A model generated the notes under the pieces. It searched no databases and had not been told where the DNA came from. It saw nothing but the letters and a program-made list of their open reading frames with translations. A DNA stretch of 64,000 nucleotides, taken from positions 1 through 64,000 of the IMG/VR virus record IMGVR_UViG_3300033145_000529; one strand, 5' to 3'. Below, one piece after another: positions 15,454 to 23,981 of this stretch. Each line of letters begins with the position of its first letter. Within the stretch, counting starts at the first letter, position 1. The translations under genes and the position numbers were made by a program. This DNA comes from a virus.

Positions 15454-16379
15454 TTTACTGTATCAACCCCATCAATACTCTTATCAAGACGAATACCTTT
15501 AAACTGAGGATGCCGTAGAGAATTAACACTGCCATCTTCATTACGTATTACGCCATTATATTTTACCTTAACTACAATTTTCTGGTCAACATATGTTTCA
15601 TCGCCTTTATGCCCTGTCACCATACCGTTTAATACGGTGAGCAAAGTTTCTTTCATTACCGTCTTAGAACCAAAGCCACCACCAACGTATGATAGTGGAA
15701 TTATTTCACCATCTACTCTATGACCAACTAGAATAGATAATGTTTTTGCCCTTCTAGTTCCAGATTGATAGCCAATAATAACAAAATCACCCTCAGTTTC
15801 AAATTTCCGCTTTGTCCATTCGTATGTTATGCCATTGATATACTTTGACTCTGGAGTTTTGGCAATAATTCCTTCGTATCCCCCATCAATTACTATCTGA
15901 TATAAGTCGTCTAGTTCTTGTTGGTCGGCAACAATAACACTAGGAATAAGCACAGCATTTGGAGTGTAGAATTTCAATTGCTCTAAGAAGTTTCTAGTTG
16001 CTGTATATGTTAGATTATTCCAAAGCTGGCGTCCAGCGTATTCGAGACAACTAAAGAAACCAAGACTACAATTAGGATCAAGTTTGTGCCTTGCAAAGTC
16101 ATAGAAATCTTTACCACCGCCCCAAACAAGTTCAGCTAGGAACACACTGTCATCTGGAATTTTATCCTCAATTTCGTTGAGAACTGGCATCTCCATCCGT
16201 ATCCTACCATGCTCAGGTTTGTTAGCAAGATAGAGTTTACCTTCTTGTTTGATAACATATTGCATCTCGCCGTCAAGTTTGATCTCAACTCGGCAGGGGT
16301 AAGTGAACGACTCCCCCTCTATCTCCATGAAGGGCAATCCATCATAAAGAGGACTATTCTTATCCTGGTATGTTTTCAT
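15450..16379 (-). CDS. ATP-dependent DNA ligase
   Basis: 309 aa from the ATG that follows GGGGGAAC and overlaps the upstream stop (ATGA). Adenylation motif I is EIKLDGE (Lys34), motif III FLAELVW with Glu83, motif IV EGIIAK (169-174) and motif V WTKRK (188-192), followed by an OB-fold-like tail. This is the small two-domain ligase type of many phages. Its closeness to Ku makes a phage NHEJ pair plausible, though it could equally serve replication. Confidence 0.88.
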   Translation of the reverse strand: MKTYQDKNSPLYDGLPFMEIEGESFTYPCRVEIKLDGEMQYVIKQEGKLYLANKPEHGRIRMEMPVLNEIEDKIPDDSVFLAELVWGGGKDFYDFARHKLDPNCSLGFFSCLEYAGRQLWNNLTYTATRNFLEQLKFYTPNAVLIPSVIVADQQELDDLYQIVIDGGYEGIIAKTPESKYINGITYEWTKRKFETEGDFVIIGYQSGTRRAKTLSILVGHRVDGEIIPLSYVGGGFGSKTVMKETLLTVLNGMVTGHKGDETYVDQKIVVKVKYNGVIRNEDGSVNSLRHPQFKGIRLDKSIDGVDTVK

Positions 16380-16660
16380 TGAAGTTCCCCCAGTATATTC
16401 GGAAAACATAGCACTTCTATTGCCACTAATCTGAAACTCCCAAAATCACCCTTGAACCAATTCCTACAGTTGCCACTATCCTCATTACCACATTCGCATT
16501 TTGGTGGTAATAACACACTATAAGGATAGAAGCACAACTTTCTGCCGCATTTGTTACACTTAACAGTAACGTAATCTTCGGGTATCAAATCCCTTGCTTT
16601 TAGTATTTTGCGGGCTTTTTGTGCTTTCGTGCTCAACTTCCACAATACTCGTTCCAGCAC
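16376..16660 (-). CDS. zinc-ribbon protein, 94 aa, GTG start
   Basis: Begins at GTG overlapping the RtcB stop. Contains CNKCGRKLCF and CECGNEDSGNC, a likely zinc ribbon. Unrecognised otherwise. Sits between RtcB and DNA ligase in a coupled chain. Confidence 0.6.
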   Translation of the reverse strand: MLERVLWKLSTKAQKARKILKARDLIPEDYVTVKCNKCGRKLCFYPYSVLLPPKCECGNEDSGNCRNWFKGDFGSFRLVAIEVLCFPNILGELQ

Positions 16661-17846
16661 TACTCTCCACCTGCCTTAAAGTTATATACTGATTTCATAA
16701 AGAACTCAACATCAACTGTCTCCCCGATAGCCTCAACAATTGTGTTCTTATCTTTGTATGCCATCGGTGCTTCATCTATGGTGTTAATTGTTGCGGTAGT
16801 GGTATAGATACCTTCCATTTGACTTTGGAACTCGTCAAGGTCTAGCTGTCTCTTGGCTTGACTTCTGGACAGTAATCTCCCTGCCCCATGCGGTGCAGAG
16901 CAGTTCCATTTATTACTGCCCTTACCAATACCTATCATAACTCCATCACGCATATTAAAGGGAATTACTAATCGTTCCCCATCGTGTGCCGAGACCGCAC
17001 CTTTGCGAATTATCTTGTCCTCAAAGTTTATGTAATTGTGAATTGTGTGGATACCACCTTCTGCCTTTACAAAAGGTGAAATAGCAGGGGAGATTTTTTC
17101 CTTGAAGAAGCTATACATTAAAAGCCCTGCCATTACATTTCTATTCAGGCTGGCATATTCTTGAGCAATCTTCATGTCTGCCAGATACTCCTCACCACCC
17201 ATATCCATAGGTAGATACTCTAAACCTTTGTAAGCATCTGCCCCATAAACATTCTCTTGAGTAGTTCTTTAGCTTTGTTTTGGTGGAAGTTAGCAACTCG
17301 TAACCCGAAATTCCTGCTACCAGAATGGATTAAGAGCCAATATTGACCATTATCATCTTGGTCAACCTCAATGAAGTGATTTCCACCACCGAGAGTGCCG
17401 ATTGAACCTATGACCTTGCTTTCCTCTTGATTTAAGTCCTGAGCAAGTGCCACAACCTTCTTACGGAATTTGCTGTCAAACACAAGATGTGGTTTTACAC
17501 CATTTGCCATTCTCTCACCGATACTTCTTATGTTAAAGCCACTTGGAATGTGTGTCTTTATAAAATGGTCTAGGTGTTCAAAATCAATGGTTGTTACCTC
17601 AAGAGGATAAGCATTTACGCCACAACCAATATCTACACCCACCACATTCGGTATGATGTAGTCATTCATCTTCATAGTGAAACCGATACAACTTCCAGCA
17701 CCAGCATGAGCATCTGCCATGATTGCTATGTGTGTCTTAGCAAACGCAGGATGATTGAGAAACGAGTAAATCTGGCTAATGGTTATCTCGTCAAGCTCAT
17801 CAATCATTACATTGGCTGAATTGTACTTACCTTTATATGTAATCAA
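16660..17846 (-). CDS. rtcB: RtcB RNA ligase, split by a -1 frameshift
   Basis: GTP- and Mn-dependent 3'-phosphate RNA ligase. The first half (TTG start at 17846) has MADAHAGAGSCIGF, VDIGCGVNAY and GTLGGGNHFIE; the second has HNYINFED, RKGAVSAHDGE and PHGAGRLLSRSQAK with the guanylated His. Together they give a full-length protein of about 395 aa. The two frames meet at a GGGG run (17241-17244, CCCC on the plus strand). One more G, or a -1 slip there, reads GADAYKGLEYLPMDMGG and restores the family sequence. It could be a sequencing error, a real mutation, or programmed slippage. Confidence 0.88.
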
Positions 17847-18121
17847 TCTATCACCTCAAGATAATCCTTGCCATATTTACGATATGTTCGGAACTTTGCC
17901 TTCTTGAGCAGTTTTAATATTTGTTCTGGTTTTATAAGACAATAAAGAGATAATTTAAGCTCACCATCAACCCACGCTGCCATATTGTTATAGCTAGTCC
18001 AGCAACCACCAATATTCTCACCAACCACTATTGGGCATATCAACTGTTTAGATGTAAAGCAATTAAATCGCTTTTCGCAGGTATCACAGTTGTTTCCCTC
18101 TAATGGTTTAGGTGCTTTCAT
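17843..18121 (-). CDS. Cys-module protein preceding rtcB
   Basis: 92 aa with CDTCEKRFNCFT near the N terminus and a basic helical C terminus. Its stop overlaps the TTG start of rtcB, so the two are coupled. The linkage of the module to an RNA repair gene is the best functional hint available. Confidence 0.65.
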   Translation of the reverse strand: MKAPKPLEGNNCDTCEKRFNCFTSKQLICPIVVGENIGGCWTSYNNMAAWVDGELKLSLYCLIKPEQILKLLKKAKFRTYRKYGKDYLEVID

Positions 18122-18179
18122 TTCCCCATTTCTCTACTTCAATATCGCCACCCTCACCATCGCTCTTTACTTCCCTCAT
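18108..18179 (-). CDS. possible miniprotein, 23 aa
   Basis: A short acidic frame (MREVKSDGEGGDIEVEKWG) that ends by overlapping the next start. No ribosome site is visible, only a TGTTATAAT box just upstream that could be a weak extended -10. The gap 18,180-18,361 contains no other convincing gene. Confidence 0.25.
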   Translation of the reverse strand: MREVKSDGEGGDIEVEKWGNEST

Positions 18180-18361
18180 TATAACATCATCACCTTATCA
18201 ATTTTGCACCATTAGCTTTGACTAAATTACCAAATGCCGTAATTTGCTTGCCTTTTCTTTGTTTTATTATGTTTTATTTTGCCTTCTGACCCACCTTCAA
18301 TCCTACTTTAGCTTCAAATTCTTGGCTTTTTGAGACATTTTTCCTCTGTTTTTTCAAAGTT

Positions 18362-18688
18362 TTATGGGGTATCAAACCATTTTTCCCTGTCAGCCTTCCT
18401 GTTCCTAATTTCTTGGCAAGAAGGACAAATGCTTTCTATACTCTCCAAGTGCATTTCTGATTGAATATCAGTATAAATCTCAACCAAATTACCCTCAACC
18501 TTTTCCTCATATGGCTTGCCACAATCCAAACAAGTGAGCTTAAATATCCTTCTTACCCCAAACTCCTCTAATACAGCATTATGAATATTCAGCTTGATAC
18601 CCCCTGGCAGGTCAATATATTTTACTTTGTATTCCTGTTCCGCTAGTTCGTCTTCTCGCTGTTCAATCTGTTCTCTCGTTGCCTTCAT
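18362..18688 (-). CDS. zinc-ribbon protein, 108 aa
   Basis: Start at the ATG after GAGGCTA. A charged N-terminal helix precedes a domain with CLDC and CPSC about 40 residues apart. Unrecognised. Overlaps the 56-aa gene upstream by 26 bases. Confidence 0.6.
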   Translation of the reverse strand: MKATREQIEQREDELAEQEYKVKYIDLPGGIKLNIHNAVLEEFGVRRIFKLTCLDCGKPYEEKVEGNLVEIYTDIQSEMHLESIESICPSCQEIRNRKADREKWFDTP

Positions 18689-18833
18689 TAGCCTCACTCA
18701 TTAGTTTTAATTGAGCATACTTTGTTGCTAAACCATAGAGAATATCATCACTGTAAATATGCCCCTCTGTTACTCCGATTTTATTAGCAAGTTCCGTTAT
18801 CTTTTCCATTAAATATTGCTTCATCATACCCAT
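18663..18833 (-). CDS. helical small protein, 56 aa
   Basis: ATG-start frame of 56 codons filling the gap between two larger genes; GGGTGAC is the only ribosome-site candidate. Product is helical (QYLMEKITELANKIGVTE...). No family recognised. Confidence 0.5.
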   Translation of the reverse strand: MGMMKQYLMEKITELANKIGVTEGHIYSDDILYGLATKYAQLKLMSEANEGNERTD

Positions 18834-18858
18834 TTTAGTCACCCATTTGCTTCTTCCT

Positions 18859-19191
18859 TTACCTCTTAAATAATTTCGCTAAGGCTTCATTACGCTTTAC
18901 CTCAGCACAAATATCTGTCGCTGTTAACCTGTTCACATACTGGAACTGGTAACCATCATTTATATCAAGGTGAACGAGTTCTACTGGTTTAAGGGACAGC
19001 ACCACATAACAAGCTCTACCATCGGCTACAGGAAAGTATATTTCTTTTCCAGCTTCGGGACACTTGCTGTTCCGTTTGGCATAGTCCTTAATCTTCTGGA
19101 CATATGCCTCCGCACGTTTTTCATACCCCTGCCAATCTAAGGTGATAGCAGGTTTACGAATACCTTGAACACCACTGTATATTTTAGCCAT
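18859..19191 (-). CDS. hypothetical protein, 110 aa
   Basis: Mixed alpha/beta protein without motif I recognise. It starts eight bases after the stop of the conserved 292-aa gene and probably shares its transcript from the promoter at 20,099-20,127. Confidence 0.6.
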   Translation of the reverse strand: MAKIYSGVQGIRKPAITLDWQGYEKRAEAYVQKIKDYAKRNSKCPEAGKEIYFPVADGRACYVVLSLKPVELVHLDINDGYQFQYVNRLTATDICAEVKRNEALAKLFKR

Positions 19192-19199
19192 TTTCGCTC

Positions 19200-20078
19200 C
19201 TATTTAGCGTGAATACATCGTGCATATCCCTGTTCTAAAGCCCGCAAGATTTTATTCATCTGCTCTTGGATTTTTGCTTGGTGGTTTCTTCCCTTCCCTT
19301 TGTTCCATTCTTCACCACCAATAGTAACCTCATAAGTCGGGGAGATAATACTCTCACGGATGCTTGCCCTGAATTGCATACCCTTAGTGACAAACGCATC
19401 TACTTTAGGGTAGTGCTTTTGCCTTCGCTTGCTATATTCACCACCAGTTAGAGCATCAGCTAGAGGTACTAACTCTTCATTGATTATCTTATCTATGATG
19501 CCCTTACATTCGCTGATTATCTCTGACGGTTCACCACTATACCCCCAACAGCTATCAGCATCTTCGCCATCAGCGTCCTCAATTCGGTATCCGTAGACCT
19601 GCCCAGTAAGGTATCGGTCATATTCCTCAACCTCAGACTCAAGGAGCTTGGTTGCCCTCTCTAGTGTTCCTCTCCAGATACGCTTGACACCATAATTATT
19701 CCTAATGTTCTGTCTGGTGGCGTAAATGAACCCAACCTGTCCACTGTCCCAGGGGCAACTGAATGGAGCAGTTCGTATTGTAATTCCTGAATGGTCATAG
19801 ACGTATAATGGTAGAGCTACTGCCGCATCAAGTTCCTTTATCAAATAACCCTCTAACTCCGACCACCCATCAAAGTTACTTGAGATTAAGCCGTGTTCAT
19901 CACCCAGATTATACCGCTTGTGAAAGCACACCATCGTGCCAAAGTTGTCTTGATGCCCACCGTCTCTAGGGTCAATCGGCTCAGGGTCTTTGTATATTTT
20001 TATTGTGTGCCCTTTATATTGTTCTTGTTTTGCCAAATATTCTTCCAGTTTGTTCACCCTTCTGAAGCCTAGCTTCAT
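19200..20078 (-). CDS. conserved phage protein of unknown function, 292 aa
   Basis: I recognise the pattern FGTMVCFHKRYNLGDEHG ... LPLYVYDHSGITI ... CPWDSGQVGFIYAT ... YLTGQVYGYRI ... SCWGYSG as a protein found in many unrelated phages and plasmids. Its function has not been established to my knowledge. The copy is full length and under its own consensus promoter 20 bases upstream. Confidence 0.8.
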   Translation of the reverse strand: MKLGFRRVNKLEEYLAKQEQYKGHTIKIYKDPEPIDPRDGGHQDNFGTMVCFHKRYNLGDEHGLISSNFDGWSELEGYLIKELDAAVALPLYVYDHSGITIRTAPFSCPWDSGQVGFIYATRQNIRNNYGVKRIWRGTLERATKLLESEVEEYDRYLTGQVYGYRIEDADGEDADSCWGYSGEPSEIISECKGIIDKIINEELVPLADALTGGEYSKRRQKHYPKVDAFVTKGMQFRASIRESIISPTYEVTIGGEEWNKGKGRNHQAKIQEQMNKILRALEQGYARCIHAK

Positions 20079-20098
20079 CCTTTTATTCCACTATCTTA

Positions 20099-20127
20099 AT
20101 TATAGCATAAGCCGCTTGAAATGTCAA
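20099..20127 (-). promoter_or_regulatory. consensus sigma-70-like promoter
   Basis: Minus strand TTGACA, 17-bp spacer containing GGCTTATG, TATAAT. It drives the 292-aa conserved gene and those after it. Confidence 0.85.
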
Positions 20128-20150
20128 GCACTCACCCACGAATAACCACC

Positions 20151-20435
20151 TTACGCATGTTCAATCAGCCATCGGTTATCACCAGATGGCTTCCATTCTA
20201 AATTACGCAGTCTAGCAATATACTTCATTGCCGACCACTTATCAAACACTTCTGGATGCTGTCCGTTAAGTTTAGTTATATCATCTGTACCCCAACCATC
20301 AAAGCAATGTGTTTGGTGGCAATTAGGACAAGGCAACCCAAACATATTGACTAAGCCACATATGTCCATATGTGGTTGATGGTCATAAGCCCAAACGACT
20401 GTGCTACAGGAATTACACCATACCATTTCAGCCAT
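20151..20435 (-). CDS. zinc-finger protein, 94 aa
   Basis: ATG at 20435 follows AAGGAGATT. Contains WCNSC, then CGLVNMFGLPCPNCHQTHC: a treble-clef zinc finger with His-rich loop. Such C...C...CPNC proteins are common phage nucleic-acid binders. Overlaps the preceding gene by eight bases. Confidence 0.6.
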   Translation of the reverse strand: MAEMVWCNSCSTVVWAYDHQPHMDICGLVNMFGLPCPNCHQTHCFDGWGTDDITKLNGQHPEVFDKWSAMKYIARLRNLEWKPSGDNRWLIEHA

Positions 20436-20583
20436 TTTTAATCTCCTTTGCGTTTTCGTAAGCCTCAAGAGCGTCAGTAAGTATCTCAAATTCACCAGCC
20501 ATAGACTCGTCAATGTCATTATCTCTTAACGCTTCGACAGCCATTTTCAAAGCTTCGTATAACTGTTCAGCCAGCTTTTCCAT
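20428..20583 (-). CDS. acidic helical protein, 51 aa
   Basis: ATG preceded by GGAACGGAG; the product is a predominantly helical acidic miniprotein. Coupled by overlap on both sides. Function unknown. Confidence 0.55.
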   Translation of the reverse strand: MEKLAEQLYEALKMAVEALRDNDIDESMAGEFEILTDALEAYENAKEIKNG

Positions 20584-20746
20584 AATACTCCGTTCCTACC
20601 CTATTTTGGTAATAGTCTGCCATTGCTCCATTAGATAGCGTAGCAACAAATGAGTTTTTACCACTACCTACAATAGCATACGTATACCACTCACCTAATG
20701 GATTACACGCTTGCCAGACTTTGTTAATTCTCCGCATATCTTTCAT
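20567..20746 (-). CDS. hypothetical protein, 59 aa
   Basis: Starts after GGGAGATTAAG with a short spacer. Contains WQACNPLGEWYTYAIVGSG, likely beta-hairpin forming. No family recognised. Ends inside the next gene. Confidence 0.55.
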   Translation of the reverse strand: MKDMRRINKVWQACNPLGEWYTYAIVGSGKNSFVATLSNGAMADYYQNRVGTEYYGKAG

Positions 20747-20752
20747 TGTTCA

Positions 20753-20908
20753 CTACTTAATCTCCCTTAGTTTATTGCGGCGTTCCGCTACATACTCCGC
20801 TGGAACTTCGCCATTGCAATACCTATCAAATGCTCTCAAGAACACAACCAAACGATGTTCCCGAATGATAGCCTTGCGACCACGCTTAACACCTCTTGCT
20901 AATGCCAC
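20753..20908 (-). CDS. basic small protein, 51 aa, GTG start
   Basis: GTG follows AAAGGAGAATATA. Strongly basic N terminus (ARGVKRGRKAIIREHR) and an AEYVAERRNKL tail suggest nucleic-acid binding, which is inference from composition only. Confidence 0.55.
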   Translation of the reverse strand: MALARGVKRGRKAIIREHRLVVFLRAFDRYCNGEVPAEYVAERRNKLREIK

Positions 20909-20965
20909 TATATTCTCCTTTCCTTATATTCAGCCCTCTCAACTTTATGCTTCATATATGCTTTT

Positions 20966-21271
20966 CTATCTAATATTAGTCTCTCGTTTATGTGCAATCG
21001 CTAACGAAGCTTGGACATTTATTCGGCTCACCAAACCAGATATTACCTCTCTTGAAGTTTTGCCTTTCTTTGTTTGTAGGATTAAATCCGTAAGCACATT
21101 AGCAACCCTATCTATACTACCCCTCACCCCATCTCCATTAACACTCTTTCCAGCCTCTCTTACCTTCTCAACCCACTCGTTTATCTGCTCATTGAGGATA
21201 GCATTACTAGCCCAATTTTCTGTGGGGCGAGACTTGCCTACTTCATACTTTCGCATTTTTGATTTAGACAC
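20966..21271 (-). CDS. hypothetical basic protein, 101 aa
   Basis: GTG start taken; an ATG five codons later is possible. Helical, basic sequence without recognised motif. It is the first gene downstream of the promoter at 21,336-21,364. Confidence 0.6.
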   Translation of the reverse strand: MSKSKMRKYEVGKSRPTENWASNAILNEQINEWVEKVREAGKSVNGDGVRGSIDRVANVLTDLILQTKKGKTSREVISGLVSRINVQASLAIAHKRETNIR

Positions 21272-21335
21272 AAGCCACTCTTTCTGTCAAGGTCTCATTT
21301 ACCTACTTTATCAACCTCAACATCCCATTGTCTTA

Positions 21336-21364
21336 ATTATACCATCCGCCGTTTATTTTGTCAA
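21336..21364 (-). promoter_or_regulatory. consensus sigma-70-like promoter
   Basis: Minus strand TTGACA, 17-bp spacer with GGCGGATGG, TATAAT. It overlaps the 3' end of the 76-aa gene, so a new transcript begins before the old one ends. Confidence 0.82.
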
Positions 21365-21583
21365 GCTCAGTCTCTTAGCCAACTGTTCATCATTCTCAAT
21401 CTGATAATGACCACTTGGCATCTCATAGACTTGTTTGCCTATATCACGTGGAAGAAGTTTGCCAACATTACTATATAACTTAAAGAAGTCAACTGTTCCG
21501 TTTGTCCTTTTAGTTATACTAAGCATACTCTTGACATCTTCTTCTGTAATGGTGTGTAAATACTTACCTTTATACCTTGCCAT
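21353..21583 (-). CDS. hypothetical protein, 76 aa
   Basis: Unrecognised helical protein (TEEDVKSMLSITKRTNGTVDFFKL). Its ATG overlaps the previous stop (TAATG). The promoter of the next block lies inside its last codons. Confidence 0.6.
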   Translation of the reverse strand: MARYKGKYLHTITEEDVKSMLSITKRTNGTVDFFKLYSNVGKLLPRDIGKQVYEMPSGHYQIENDEQLAKRLSLTK

Positions 21584-21756
21584 TACTGCATATCCCTTGC
21601 TATTTCATCCATCAAGTCAGCACAGTAGCCGAGAGCATTAGCATCTTTGGCTTGGCAATCGGTAGGGTCTGTCATTACTTTCCTCAGTGATTTTGCCTTA
21701 TCTCTAATGTTCTTCTTTGTGCAGTTGAATTCCAGTGTAACCGTATACTTAGCCAT
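21583..21756 (-). CDS. hypothetical protein, 57 aa
   Basis: ATG after GAGGTGAAAA. Begins with a beta strand (KYTVTLEFNC) and ends in an acidic helix; two further Cys. No family recognised. Confidence 0.55.
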   Translation of the reverse strand: MAKYTVTLEFNCTKKNIRDKAKSLRKVMTDPTDCQAKDANALGYCADLMDEIARDMQ

Positions 21757-21777
21757 TTTTCACCTCAAATCTTTTAC

Positions 21778-21822
21778 TTATATTCTCCGCCATTGTTTAT
21801 TATACGCTTTCTTATCAAACAC
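21778..21822 (-). pseudogene. fragment of an HNH gene start
   Basis: Fourteen codons (FDKKAYNKQWRRI) that match, at DNA level, the beginning of the intact HNH gene at 22,389 (KKAYDKQWQ). The rest of the gene is missing. Debris of a duplicated or lost HNH nuclease. Confidence 0.4.
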
Positions 21823-21979
21823 ACTTTTTTCTTAGCCGTTCCCTCTTATTTGTTTTGCGTATTGTATTTTTAGCCTCCTTCTGGATAGACTCTACTGTTC
21901 TACCAGAAGCTAATGATACCTTCCCCGCTATCTTACCAGTAACCTCACTCACAATTTGCCTCGCAGTATGTAATTTCAT
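21815..21979 (-). CDS. basic small protein, 54 aa
   Basis: ATG after GAGGTGAGAA, overlapping the HNH stop. Lys/Arg-rich C terminus (KNTIRKTNKRERLRKK). Possibly DNA binding by composition. No family recognised. Confidence 0.5.
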   Translation of the reverse strand: MKLHTARQIVSEVTGKIAGKVSLASGRTVESIQKEAKNTIRKTNKRERLRKKCV

Positions 21980-22389
21980 TTCTCACCTCGCCAATTTGGA
22001 TTATTCTCTTTTTTCTTATGTAATGACCTATGCTCACCGTATTGCCGTTCTTCCAAATTCTCTGGTCTATCATCATCCTTAATTTCGTTTATGTGATGAG
22101 AGTCATAGCCATTACGTATTGGTCTACCTAACTTCTCTTCCAATACGAGAATTGCTCTCTTAACATACCCACTTTTGCCTGAACGGGGATGGTCGTGTTT
22201 CAAAATGAAAACATAACCTTCGTGTTTTCTAATGCCCCCGTGCCAATTATAGTTTCGCTTACCACTAAAGTTAAACTTACAAGAACAACTGCGGCATCTC
22301 TTACTTCCGTATTTTATCTCCTTACCACAGTCAAGACAAATTCCCTTATGGTCTGCCTGCCATTGCTTATCATACGCTTTTTTGTTCAC
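21976..22389 (-). CDS. HNH homing-type endonuclease
   Basis: 137 aa, GTG start overlapping the preceding stop (GTGA). A zinc knuckle CLDCGKEIKYGSKRCRSC leads into NYNWHGG, GYVKRAILVLEEKLGRPI, then the HNH core DSHHINEIKDDDRPENLE. The same core occurs in the second HNH gene at 26,805, so they are paralogues. Such free-standing nucleases home into phage genes; there is no intron around it. Confidence 0.88.
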   Translation of the reverse strand: MNKKAYDKQWQADHKGICLDCGKEIKYGSKRCRSCSCKFNFSGKRNYNWHGGIRKHEGYVFILKHDHPRSGKSGYVKRAILVLEEKLGRPIRNGYDSHHINEIKDDDRPENLEERQYGEHRSLHKKKENNPNWRGEK

Positions 22390-22736
22390 ATTATTATCCC
22401 TACGAGATTAAACACGCAAATGCCAAGCATTAAGACAACTAGCAATTCAAACACTCGCCTCACAAGAAACCACCTAGTTAAGAGCTTGTGTTCTGCCAGC
22501 ACTTTGTCCAGTCCTAGTAGTGCCAGAGCTAGGACTGTGCTTCCACCTGCTTTGATAAGCCAGAATAGCACTGGTGTCTGAACTACTTCACGCATACAAG
22601 GATTTAGTTCTTTGCCAGTTCCGTTCCCCACAAAGTAAAGCGTCAATGCACAGTCTAGCACGTTTAACCCCACAAATGCTACTGCCAGCTTATTGACCGA
22701 GATTTCCTTTGCCTCTGACTTAATCAACATTCCCAT
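22386..22736 (-). CDS. DUF5658-like membrane protein
   Basis: Start set at ATG 22736. Contains LNVLDCALTLYFV...KELNPCM followed by two more hydrophobic segments, matching the DUF5658 pattern (N-x-D-x-x-x-T ... E-x-N-P). About 116 aa and four transmembrane segments. Function of the family is unknown. Overlaps the end of the upstream gene by 17 bases. Confidence 0.6.
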   Translation of the reverse strand: MGMLIKSEAKEISVNKLAVAFVGLNVLDCALTLYFVGNGTGKELNPCMREVVQTPVLFWLIKAGGSTVLALALLGLDKVLAEHKLLTRWFLVRRVFELLVVLMLGICVFNLVGIIM

Positions 22737-23619
22737 TGGCTGACCAAGAACCGAGTGCCCTGTTTTCAAACGCTTGAAATATCTTGATGTCGTCAAGAGT
22801 AGAAAGCCTTAACATTTTGTGCTCGCCCCGACCACCCCACCGAGTTTGATGCCGTATCTGACCACTGACGAAGATAGCATCGCCAAGCTGGATACCTCTA
22901 GTTGTGATGTGAAGGTTGCCGTTGGGGGTTGTATCAGGAAGCGTAAAGCCCTTTGTCATAGCCTTGTAAAAGAATTTTACCACTTTATCCCAAACATTAG
23001 GCTTCCCATCAGTCAGCAATGAGATTGGTAGCTCAGTTGCCTCAACAAAGAACCACTCACCCTGCCGCTGGAAGTTTTCGTCTTTTACTTCCTTTGGCTT
23101 CAATGACGCAAAAGCTTCCTCAACAGTCTCCACAGGCTCAGGAAGCTGACAGAGGAAGAAGTTGTAGCCCTCCATTGATGATAAGTAGTGCTTACCATCA
23201 TATCGGATTACGGCTGACTCAGGTCTGCGTTCAGCCCTCTTAGAGAAGGCTCTACGTCCCAGTTCAGTCATTGCTTCATATTCAGCCACGCTGATGTTCT
23301 TCTCATAATCAGTGTAACCGATAATATCCCACCTTTGGGCTTCGTAATCCACCAGTTCAATCGCTTTATGTGGGATGCCAGCAGAGTTCAATGCCGAGAA
23401 TGGTATTTGGATTTTGGCGTGACAGAAGCAAGAACTTTGATGACTTGAGGTCGTAGAGCTATACTTATCAGCGTTCAGAAGAAAGCCCCAATCCATCTTC
23501 ACCAGCAATGGGAAGTGTTTGCCATATGAGTAGAGAGTATCACCATCTATGGACATATTGCTTGCTGTCCCTCTGGTTGCCCCCTTCACAAATTTGTCAA
23601 TTAGTGCCTTGTGGTTCAT
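22720..23619 (-). CDS. conserved hypothetical protein, 299 aa
   Basis: I recognise the flow SNMSIDGDTLYSYGKHFPL ... SSTTSSHQSSC ... GDAIFVSGQIRH from conserved phage and mobile-element proteins without assigned function. ATG overlaps the stop of the 50-aa gene (ATGA). No enzymatic motif is evident. Confidence 0.65.
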   Translation of the reverse strand: MNHKALIDKFVKGATRGTASNMSIDGDTLYSYGKHFPLLVKMDWGFLLNADKYSSTTSSHQSSCFCHAKIQIPFSALNSAGIPHKAIELVDYEAQRWDIIGYTDYEKNISVAEYEAMTELGRRAFSKRAERRPESAVIRYDGKHYLSSMEGYNFFLCQLPEPVETVEEAFASLKPKEVKDENFQRQGEWFFVEATELPISLLTDGKPNVWDKVVKFFYKAMTKGFTLPDTTPNGNLHITTRGIQLGDAIFVSGQIRHQTRWGGRGEHKMLRLSTLDDIKIFQAFENRALGSWSANGNVD

Positions 23620-23768
23620 TTCGTTTCCTTTCTATAATTTATTGTAACCGTGATAACCTCACCCCCATCCCGTGCCTCATACTCGGTTATCCCATAGTTT
23701 AAGGCATCAGTTTCATCCCTGACTAGTTCAAAGCCGAGTTGTTCCATCGTCTTGTCCAGATTTTGCAT
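23616..23768 (-). CDS. hypothetical protein, 50 aa
   Basis: ATG after AAAAAGGAGGC. Alpha/beta miniprotein; no family recognised. Coupled (ATGA) to the 299-aa gene. Confidence 0.6.
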   Translation of the reverse strand: MQNLDKTMEQLGFELVRDETDALNYGITEYEARDGGEVITVTINYRKETK

Positions 23769-23780
23769 TTTGCCTCCTTT

Positions 23781-23981
23781 TTATAGAACTTGATACAGCC
23801 CTTCTAGGTCAAAGTATTCCTCATTAAAGTATCTGCCGAGTATATCTTCCGCCATAATACTCACTATTTCCGCATCCGTAAAATCTTTCAAGCCATCTTG
23901 GGAGTTGTCCCTATATCCCTTTATTTGGCTCTTGGATAGCCCTACCTTAACTTCTACCACCACATTATCAGTGTCACCCAT
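23781..23981 (-). CDS. hypothetical protein, 66 aa
   Basis: Start chosen at the ATG that follows AAGGAGGGC rather than six codons upstream. Strand-helix protein with acidic C terminus (DILGRYFNEEYFDLEGLY). No family recognised. Confidence 0.6.
   Translation of the reverse strand: MGDTDNVVVEVKVGLSKSQIKGYRDNSQDGLKDFTDAEIVSIMAEDILGRYFNEEYFDLEGLYQVL

Noticed and set aside
18180-18215. TTGATA ... TATAAT promoter near 18.19 kb
   Set aside because: The spacer is only 12 bp; only a weak extended -10 remains.
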